Positions 56,824 through 64,000 of a stretch of DNA of 64,000 bases are shown piece after piece. The stretch lies in contig OY855903.1 in the NCBI GenBank assembly GCA_963693305.1, forward strand, positions 28,060,455 to 28,124,454. Direction: 5' to 3'. The notes under the pieces were generated by a model that saw only the letters and a list, made by a program, of their open reading frames with translations, ran no database searches and was not told the DNA's origin. This stretch comes from Meandrina meandrites (taxonomy: Eukaryota; Cnidaria; Anthozoa; Scleractinia; Meandrinidae). Position numbers and translations under genes: made by a program. How positions within the stretch are numbered: position 1 is the stretch's first letter; every line of letters begins with the position of its first letter.

Positions 56824-57118
56824 CTTGATTTCCCACCATGCGAGCAGAGCCCTTTCTTGGCGTAACGGATCGTACACGACAGCGCGAACAAAGTGTTTTG
56901 ATTTACAAATTCTTTTCTTCAAAGAGCGTCTGAATTCCTTTGGTAAAAACATGTCAAGCACCGCTTGAGGTCTTGTAAGTGACTTTATGGTAGAGCTGTA
57001 CGATTTTAACCGTGAAATTTCTTCTTGGTTTGCGAAAAAAGCGAGATCTTAAATGTCTACAACTGCACGTGCACACAAACGGCAGAAGATGGCGAGAGCA
57101 ATCGTCAGCTCTAGTGCT

Positions 57119-57275
57119 TTCGAGAGCGTATTGTGGGCTCCTTCTTGACCGTTGGTTTTTCCAAAAAGTTAATGCCCAGCAAAAACCGGTTTGATCCGGA
57201 CTGACTAGCCCAAACTTTGGGACTGCGGCGACTTCAAAGAAATGACACGATTTATGCAGCTCTGCACGAATCGTG
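57119..57275 (+). repeat. Direct repeat, copy 1 (AACCGGTTTGATCCGG)
   Basis: Shares about 140 bp with 57735-57880 (TTGACCG.TCGGTTTTTCC, CCCAAACTTTGGG.CTGCGGC, GACTTCAAAGAA). The repeats are 0.6 kb apart. Confidence 0.8.
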
Positions 57276-57734
57276 TCAAATCTTTGTTGAGCATGCGCAA
57301 AGCTTACGTGAGGCTTGCGCGAACTTGCGCGAGGCTTTGCCTGGATCCAAAAAATGTAGCGGATTTATAAGCTTCTATCAAAATGCTTTCTTCTTTTGAA
57401 CATTCATAGAGTAAATTAGCAACAGAAATAGTTTGTTTTTCAAGCCTGTTAGTACAGGGGTTTGTCAATAACCAAATGTCTGTGAGCAAAAAGATGTGTA
57501 AAAATCTTCGTAAATCTGACGCGTACATTCACTAACTTGCACGCGTCAAACACAGCGCGCGCTGTTCAGTACCGTTGACAGCCGAGTTTATTTAGTTGAG
57601 GATTTGAACATTAGTTGTGACTTTTTTCTCCCCCAATTGTATCTCAAGATTGTGTCACTGGTCTTTCCCTGTGTAGGAAAGTAGTTCATGACCTATTTAA
57701 AATGACCAAGTATGAGATTGCTTCAGTCTTCGTG

Positions 57735-57880
57735 CTGTGGGCTCGGTTTTGACCGTCGGTTTTTCCTAAAAAATAATGCTCGCGCTGCAAAAAACCGGTT
57801 TTATCCGGATTGACCAGCCCAAACTTTGGGGCTGCGGCGACTTCAAAGAATTGACGCGATTTATGCAGAGCCTCTTTTTC
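57735..57880 (+). repeat. Direct repeat, copy 2
   Basis: Diverged second copy of 57119-57275. Its right end is interrupted by the hairpin at 57865-57920. Confidence 0.8.
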
Positions 57881-57920
57881 TTCCCAATTCTCAGCCGCAG
57901 GGAAGTAAAAGAGGCTCTGC
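57865..57920. repeat. Near-perfect ~20-bp hairpin
   Basis: GCAGAGCCTCTTTTTCTTCC and GGAAGTAAAAGAGGCTCTGC pair with one or two mismatches around a ~16-base loop. It could be a short MITE or an expressed hairpin. Confidence 0.75.
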
Positions 57921-58370
57921 TCGCAGGGTGAGCGCGACCTAGCGCGCGCTGTGAATTTAATCCAGATATTGCAATTTTGATTGGTTGAATTTTTTCCCGT
58001 GATTTTCCAAATATGGTACTTAAAGAAACCAATGTTCAAACGCTTTGTACAATGCGAATCATGGGAAGTTACACGTTTCAACCCTTATGGGTTTCTGTGT
58101 TATTTTTATGGTCTAAACTCGAGCTCATAATCTAATGAAAAAATGCGGAAAATGTGGTCTATTTATTTATACAGCTACACGAAAAATTAGCCAGCGAATA
58201 AGATGGAAAAATCAGTGCGAAATCGTGCGCGTGTGGCAGCTTGTTCCGGAATCTGGTTTTTGCTAAAGTCGCGACAATTTCTCAAGTTTTCCAACATCAG
58301 CCTCCAGTCTTGCACTTTTAATCGATCATTGCCCTGGTGATTTTGAATTTTTTTCCACCAGCTGATTTTT

Positions 58371-58574
58371 GCTTCTCGACATCAGGCTGTAACAACTCTT
58401 CTTAAAAGGAAAGATACAGATAAAAGGTTTATAAAAAATTGGAGACCAACCTCTTTGATCAACGAAAATGCAAAAATTAGTTCCAAAACACTTTGCAAGC
58501 GTTTAGAAAAAGTCCTCCCGGACATAATCCATCACAGACTAAACGCCTTTGTTCAGGGTAGATTCTATGTTTGA
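58371..58574 (+). mobile_element. LINE reverse-transcriptase remnant, part 1
   Basis: The frame reads ASRHQAVTTLLKRKDTDKRF then IKNWRPTSLINENAKISSK and RLEKVLPDIIHHRLNAFVQG, the NWRPISL...AKI.SK...LP.II....AFV.GR region of LINE reverse transcriptases. It is cut by insertion of the element at 58575-60517 and also carries a one-base frame change just before the cut. Confidence 0.85.
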
Positions 58575-60517
58575 CCAGAAGTCCATAACAAGAAGTCTAC
58601 ATCTGGTATTGGGGCGCGTGCTATGTCTTTCGCGTGTAGGCTATTTTTAGAAACTGATGTCTCGCGAGAAAATGACGTAACCCACTATTTCGACACTATT
58701 GGAGTTCTAAGCTGCGGCCGAATATTTTGGAAAGTGGCAGGTGAAATGAATCAAATCACATCAAAACACTTGACAGGCCATTCTCTTTAATTCTCACATT
58801 TCGACAGAAGTAGTATCGTAGATAGTGATTTCAAACGTCTGTTCAGTGGCATTTGAAGGCGAGTGAAAAAGCAACCCGTCACCGGGTTTCCGTAGACAAA
58901 CTCACAAAACAAACAGGTCGACTTTTTATAATTTACGAGAGAATTTATGAACAGAAGTTCACCAAACTTTTAGTAGTTAAGTGTGTCTTTATTTTGTACA
59001 GCATATCCTCGTGTTAAAATACTGAACAACATACACAACACAATAGCTGCACACAGCGAAGTGCCCGAGAAGCAAAACTTGAATTAAACTTTTGAAGGAT
59101 GTGAATGAAATCATCATTGTTCGATGAATTAAACTCGTATTTCTATTCATATTAAAACAAATACATTACCTTAGTCAGTCTTTTGTTTTCATGCCGTCCT
59201 TATAATTCCAAAAACATGCGAAACTCGCCAAACTTGTCGTTTTCTCTGAATGTTGTTCTCAAACGAATCAAACTTCATTCTGTTCATTCCGCGCTCGATG
59301 TTGAGCGCTTCAGGGACCACGGTTTTGTTTTTCAAAATAGCAACGAACCTGTGCCAAAATGCACTTGCTCTCTTAATGCCTGTCTTCATCTTGAGAGTAC
59401 CATTAATCTTTAGTGTCTTCGCATTTTGAATTTGACTCGGAATTAGTCTATCTTGCCCGCTGCCATTTCGTATTCCGATTCCAAAACACTGAGGTCCTCT
59501 CGCTTATTTGGATGCTTCGAATTTTTACAACTTCGATGCTATCGTCATCGATGAAAGATGGCCTGATGATTCTTGTCCGGACGATTTAATCCTCACAAAA
59601 CGGAAATTACGATGACCAACAAACAGAAATTTCGTAATGCCGTTCGCTCGAGTTCACTTAGACTGCATGCAGTCTGTTTTTCTCTCGAAATTCAGAAAGG
59701 GAATGCTGTAAACTAGGGTTTAAGACGCGAGACGGGGAGATTGTGGCGAGACAACAGCGCGCGCGGAAGAATAGACTGCGGACTCTTATGCATTTTTTGA
59801 GGATATCCGTCAGCCCAGCAACGGAGAAGCTGATTGGCCAATGTGTGCATTCAAAAGTTGCGCGCGCGCAATGGCGTTACGGATCTTATGTGTTTGCGTC
59901 AACACGTCAACGCAGTGTTTCGTTTCACGAAGTTCCTTTAAATGAGCTTGAAAATTCATCCAATACAACTAAGCGGCTCTTAACGTCTTGTTATTAGTCT
60001 TGTTATGGAGCAGAATTTTCTTAATGTCTTGAAGCAAAGTTTATAAAAAGCTAAGGCAGCACGCATGCAAATAAAATCGTGAGATCTTTGACACCATTCC
60101 GCGCGCACAATTTAAATTGACCAATCAGCTTCTCCGTTGCTGGGCTGACGGGCATATCCTCAAAAATGACAAAAGAGTCCGTAGTCGGTTTTTTCTCGTC
60201 TCGTCCCAAGCCCCTCCCGTCCATACCGCCTGGTGGTTCGCCCAGTTCCCGATATAAAAGCGCTCCTCCGACCCTTAGAGAAAAGACCGACTACAAGTAG
60301 TCTAGAGTTCACTCGTCCTCTGCAGTTCTGCTTTTCTTCAAAAATTTGTTCAACCAATCAAAGGCGCGAATTAAAAAATACTTCAATGTGATTGGCTACT
60401 TGTTCGCGGCAAAGCTGTTCTAAAAATAGCCTACACGCGAGGAACGCGAGGGACACGCGAAAGACATATCTCAAAGCCTATTACCAGAGATGTAGACTTC
60501 TAGTTATGGACTTCTGG
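58575..60517. mobile_element. 1.94-kb inverted-repeat element with 5-bp duplication
   Basis: CCAGAAGTCCATAACAAGAA (left) matches the reverse complement of the right end (CCAGAAGTCCATAACTAGAA); similarity extends about 80-100 bp inward (GTCTTTCGCGTGT, GTAGGCTATTTTTAGAA). TTTGA flanks both sides (58570-58574, 60518-60522). It interrupts a LINE reading frame that resumes after it, which proves the boundaries. The superfamily is not recognised. It contains the MITE 59659-60304 as a later insertion. Confidence 0.85.
59659..60304 (-). mobile_element. Mutator-type MITE copy B, 646 bp
   Basis: Reverse-oriented near-identical copy of 56171-56823. It is flanked by the exact 9-mer GAGTTCACT at 59650-59658 and 60305-60313 and nested inside the 58575-60517 element. 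Confidence 0.9.
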
Positions 60518-60588
60518 TTTGACGTTATAGGTACGATCGATAATATTTAGCATTTTATCCATGAGCGCGCGTTTCCCAAGTCTTATGG
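60518..60588 (+). mobile_element. LINE reverse-transcriptase remnant, part 2
   Basis: FDVIGTIDNI followed by a stop and HFIHERAFPKS continues the LINE frame (family pattern FDAVRTIDDI) exactly beyond the TTTGA duplication. It breaks off where Penelope-like sequence begins. Confidence 0.7.
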
Positions 60589-61130
60589 CTTCACCCCAGC
60601 AATATTAACAAGGAAAGTGGAATTCCAGAAGCATGGATGCCCACGATCAAAACACACAACAACACGAGAACTGTGCAGTGGAGCATCGTGCTTTTGAAAT
60701 CGACTGGGACTCTGCTGACCGATTAACCAACAGTACGAACTATTTTCAACGACTGACTCTAGAAAGCTGATACACAAACTTACAACGAACGCCTATCAAC
60801 AGATGCCATAAACAAAACCGACGAACAGACCACAAACAGAACGACTTAATTTGACTAACAATCGATGGATCGAAACTGACCAATTACTGTTGACGAACTT
60901 AACACGATCACAGCCAATAACATCACGGCTAAACTGACCAATCAGCTTCAACGAACCAGACTTATAACATCACCGACTGACAACAAATTTTCACTTGACT
61001 CTGAAGATGACATCCACACAGGTTGTCGAAACGTCAGTCACCAACAACAGTTCTTTTCAGAACTACCCCCACCCGAATGATCACACTATACGAACCACTG
61101 ATACTTCTGGGTTCAAACCATTTACTGTAA
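60589..61130 (+). mobile_element. Penelope-like element 3' end
   Basis: The frame LHPSNINKESGIPEAWMPTI KTHNN matches the C-terminal end of Penelope-like endonuclease proteins (HP.NIN...G.EIPEAW..TI). The 3' segment GAAGATGACATCCACACAGG then TTGTCGAAACGTCAGTCAC (61004-61042) is the tail often seen in cnidarian Penelope-like copies. The 5' part is missing. Confidence 0.65.
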
Positions 61131-61817
61131 ATAATTAATGAGTTAATTAATTAATTGATATTAATTACTTAATAATCAACTGTCAAAGTTTACGCCTTAG
61201 CGCGTTAGGGCTGATCGGCTTAGTGGACGTCAAAACAATTGCTAAAATTGCTAAAAATGCCCCATCGGGAATCCACTTTTACGACGCAGCGCATCCCATG
61301 TCTCTAAAGATTTTCGGATAAATGCCATAGCTCATAGAAATTCATCTTGAACTTCATCTTTTAAAAGGATGGTAGAGAAATTTTTAAATATAGATATATA
61401 TTCCCGGGCTTGCTTCCTAACGTGATGTAACTTTGGTCCTAAACATTTATGTATAAAAACTCTCACAACATTCTATCTCTGCAGAGATTTAGCTCCTTTA
61501 TTTAAGTTTCCAGTGCGATTGACGAATTTCTGTTTAGTACAGCCTTTTTGAATTCGGAACAATGCATATATTTTAATTAAAAAACTATACAGTTAATCTG
61601 TGTGTATAGCACGTTTAGTCAACATAATTTTCTAAAATTGCAAGATTGGAGTCATTGATTATGACGATCATCTTCTCAATGTAACCAGCTGTCCAGTAGG
61701 TGTAAGTGTCGCTAATATTGTAACTCTAATTGTGTAAGTGTTGTTTGCGATAAAATAAATGGGAGGCGATCATTGTCGATCATTGAACGTGCTAAAGAAT
61801 CGTAAAAGAACTGGGTA
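61131..61817. other. Intergenic, nothing recognised
   Basis: A+T-rich with TTAATTAATTAA runs at about 61140-61170. No ORF, hairpin or repeat match was found. Confidence 0.5.
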
Positions 61818-61826
61818 TCTTTATAT

Positions 61827-62145
61827 CATTCTCGTTCCCATAGCCCTTTCGCTTCTCTTAGCCAGCAGGGCCTTGGCACGAGAAACGAAGGACTCTTGGG
61901 ACATGGGATTTCTGAATTAATTCAATTTTTTTTTACTATTGGCCGTTTGAAACAAAGAAATCTTCAGCGGAAGTAAACGAGGCCACGACTTTCCAATACA
62001 CTGTATAGAAACATCACGACCGCATACATGAAGACCGGAAGCCCTAGAATCTATGACTGAAATCCTTTGTCTCCAGAGCCCTTCGTTTCTCGTGCCAAGG
62101 CCCTGCCGGCTGAGAGAAGCTAAAAGGGCTATGGGGACAATAATG
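61827..62145. mobile_element. 319-bp MITE, copy 2, with 9-bp duplication
   Basis: The exact 9-mer TCTTTATAT flanks it at 61818-61826 and 62146-62154. Inverted ends of 70-80 bp (CATTCTCGTTCCCATAGCCC / CATTATTGTCCCCATAGCCC). It is in the same family as 19326-19643. The 9-bp duplication suggests Mutator-type mobilisation. Confidence 0.88.
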
Positions 62146-62270
62146 TCTTTATATATAACACGGAACGGGAAATCGGGGAACAGTGAGCGGGCTCGGGGAA
62201 TCTTTTAAATACATCCCTCCATCTCCCTATCCTTTTTGTATTCACCAAATTTGCACGATGCACATATATG

Positions 62271-62465
62271 GTCAGAAAGTCATTGTTATCCGTCATCCGT
62301 ACATCACAGATATCCGGGTCTCGACAGCCTATCGAAATTCGCCCGATGTTTTACTTAGCGCTGCATAACCACAGTTTTTCTAGGAATAAAATGCGTTTCG
62401 TTGGCAATCTGTTGAATAGTAAAATAATTATCTCGCTCAATCTTGCGGAATGTCGTCTGATGTCT
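62271..62465 (+). repeat. Dispersed repeat related to 20277-20490
   Basis: Shared blocks include GTTATC.GTC, GCATAACCACAGT, GAATA.T, AATAATTATC.CGCTCAATC and GTCGTCTG. It is diverged and non-coding. Confidence 0.5.
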
Positions 62466-62688
62466 CTTATTTCAGTGATTTTCACTATCGGCAGAATGCG
62501 CCAGTTTGTGAGCAAAATTTATCCAAGCCAAGCCAAGCCACCCAGTTAGTTAGGTTCGTGGAATAGGGTTGATTTTCGATTGCCCTTCTCATAGAACCGA
62601 ACAATTAATATCTTATGAATTTTCACTCAGCTTAAAGAAGTTTTACTTTTTCTCAAAGCACCGAACTATATATGCCATAAGTATTTGA

Positions 62689-62694
62689 TTTATT
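62689..62694 (-). terminator. Poly(A) signal of the deiodinase gene
   Basis: Reverse-strand AATAAA about 370 nt after the stop codon and about 55 nt after the SECIS-like hairpin. Confidence 0.6.
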
Positions 62695-62741
62695 TTCACC
62701 CTTTGCTCTAACCAACTTAATAACATCGTAAACTCTCTATA

Positions 62742-62806
62742 GTAATCAAACACTCGAGTTTACATTGGTCCTTATTGGAATTAACATGTAAACTGTCATA
62801 ACATTA
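62742..62806 (-). promoter_or_regulatory. SECIS element (selenocysteine insertion)
   Basis: On the reverse strand: helix I GTAAT/ATTAC; quartet ATGAC opposite CGAG (tandem G.A pairs); a perfect 9-bp helix II AGTTTACAT/ATGTAAACT; unpaired AA at the start of the apical loop; and a small extra stem (TCC/GGA) as in form-2 SECIS. It lies about 265 nt downstream of the deiodinase stop, where a SECIS is expected. Confidence 0.75.
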
Positions 62807-63063
62807 CTTACAGAACTATGTTATTAACGTTCAGGCTAAAATGGAAGCCAGGTAGTTCTTCTCTACCAAATCACATTGGCAATAGTATGCTTCGCGTACA
62901 TTTCCAGCATGACGCTCCTCACAAATTAAAACAATTGAGTATACATGTATTCAGAAAGACCGTGTTATTTACACATCTGATGCAAAGCCACTTTTTCTTG
63001 GTTATTTTATACATTATGTACACAGCGAGATGAGATCCGCACTTTGGCAAATGAGGCCATGGA

Positions 63064-63366
63064 TTAAAATGAAGACAAGTAATCAGATCGTGAAAGTTTG
63101 TCCCCTTGATGTCCTTGAATAATCTTTTTCAGACAAAGTTTTGCTTCCGCGAGGTCGTATCTAAATGGTCCCACCCCTCCCTGGTACATAATTATTCCAT
63201 CCTTGATGATGTAGAGTCGTTCTGGTGTAGCACCATAAGCAATATTTGCCGCGTTCAGCATTGTATCAACCACCACTGGAACCCCAACAGGACAGTGAGG
63301 CAGGAGAAGCTTGGCAGCCGCGCATCTTTCCTGAATCGTCCGGTGTTGACGTATCTTGTAGTTGTT
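63064..63366 (-). CDS. DIO: Iodothyronine deiodinase, last coding exon (partial gene)
   Basis: Deiodinases are membrane-anchored thioredoxin-fold selenoenzymes that remove iodine from thyronines. This exon encodes the last 100 residues plus a TAA stop, entering in phase 0 after acceptor GTTTTAG. Family signatures are NNYKIRQHRTIQERCAAAKL (with the conserved His of the QHR helix), PVGVPVVVDTMLNAANIAYG and PERLYIIKDGIIMYQGGVGP followed by the C-terminal helix. The selenocysteine codon and transmembrane anchor are on earlier exons beyond the right edge. The SECIS-like hairpin in the 3' UTR supports true selenoprotein status. The subtype (1, 2 or 3) cannot be assigned. Confidence 0.88.
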   Translation of the reverse strand, partial: NNYKIRQHRTIQERCAAAKLLLPHCPVGVPVVVDTMLNAANIAYGATPERLYIIKDGIIMYQGGVGPFRYDLAEAKLCLKKIIQGHQGDKLSRSDYLSSF

Positions 63367-64000
63367 CTAAAACAAAACGCAAAATTAGCCCTAGCGTTTA
63401 CAACCATGCTCGCTTTGCATCAAAAATCTTTGTGCCCACCGCAACTGGAAAAAATACGACAATATCGGAAAAGCATGAAGCAATTGCAAAAAGTCGTTTA
63501 TCAGCTTAGCCTGTCATCAACCCAGTGTTGAATTTAATGAGAAATGTCTTGTTTACCGATCCCACGAGAGAAACTTAATTGCACTTTTGTTTCCCAGTCA
63601 TCCTTATCCACGCTCTTACGAAAAATAAAGGATCTGGAAATCCAACCGCTGCTTTTGTTTCAAAGCTAGCGGCGGTTTGTGAGGATTTTACGGATTACAA
63701 GTTTAATCACTTAGACTGAAGTAAGTTTCGTGAGGATAATGAATGCAAACAATTAACGTTGTATTCAGCTAATACTTCTTCAATCGTGTTGAATAAATGA
63801 ATAATAATAATAAAAAAAAACAATGGAGAACATGTTGGGAATTTTTTCTCAGAAAGCAAATATTTTAATGTTTAAACACGTTGATAAGATTTATTCTTTT
63901 GCTGAATTATTCTTGACGCCCACCAAAGCCTTGTTCAAGAAATGATCCGTCCCTTTTTAAGCTTCATTAGTTCAATTGCTAACTTTTAAACACTTTTAAA
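63367..64000 (-). other. Deiodinase intron (partial)
   Basis: Upstream of the terminal exon. No further exon or selenocysteine-context motif is seen before the window edge; an (AAT)n/poly-A patch lies at 63801-63821. Confidence 0.5.

Noticed and set aside
61004..61042. Second hammerhead-like motif (GAAGATGAC...GTCGAAACGTC)
   Set aside because: It lacks the exact CTGATGA box and a proper stem II; treated as a Penelope-like 3' tail.
1..64000. CRISPR arrays, bacterial operons, rRNA, telomeric repeats
   Set aside because: None seen. Spliced metazoan genes and transposon content show nuclear eukaryotic DNA.

Overview
The window is eukaryotic genomic DNA, most likely from an anthozoan cnidarian such as a stony coral. 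The evidence is metazoan multi-exon genes with GT-AG introns, an A+T-rich background, and a dense load of MITEs, foldback elements, LINE and Penelope-like remnants and a tRNA-derived SINE. The species cannot be named from the sequence alone.

Three host genes were built exon by exon, and all lie on the minus strand. (1) 4328-5443 holds the first four coding exons of a phospholipase C gamma gene (start codon, N-terminal PH domain, start of the EF-hand region); the rest lies left of the window. (2) 11018-55444 holds an apparently complete 26-exon gene for a puratrophin-1 (PLEKHG4)/Quattro-type Rho guanine-nucleotide exchange factor. It has an unrecognised N-terminal region, then CRAL-TRIO, spectrin-like, DH and PH domains and a Ser-rich tail. 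All splice phases agree and the total is 4191 nt (1396 codons plus stop). Exon 1 is tentative. (3) 63064-63366 is the last coding exon of an iodothyronine deiodinase. A SECIS-like hairpin and a poly(A) signal follow it in the 3' UTR, as expected for a selenoprotein; its earlier exons lie right of the window.

The rest is mobile DNA. Intron 3 of the RhoGEF gene (33365-50674) holds three successive elements flanked by TTAA target duplications (36858-38799, 39400-40415, 40930-48310). The third, 7.4 kb long, carries a spliced gene in the opposite orientation to the host. Its product is a large Zn-finger/DDE-like protein split by one -1 frame change, inside diverged terminal inverted repeats. This is the most interesting object in the window: a nearly intact autonomous TTAA transposon, Sola3-like or of an undescribed group. 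A fourth TTAA element sits in intron 1 (53130-54018).

Between the RhoGEF and deiodinase genes (55445-62680) is a readable stack of insertions. Two near-identical 650-bp Mutator-type MITEs have 9-bp target duplications. One is nested in a 1.9-kb inverted-repeat element, which itself interrupts a LINE reverse-transcriptase remnant, and a Penelope-like 3' end abuts the stack. Other MITEs, foldbacks, a hammerhead-ribozyme-like motif, microsatellites and satellite-like arrays fill the introns and the 5.5-11 kb intergenic space. No CRISPR array, rRNA or stand-alone tRNA gene was seen.
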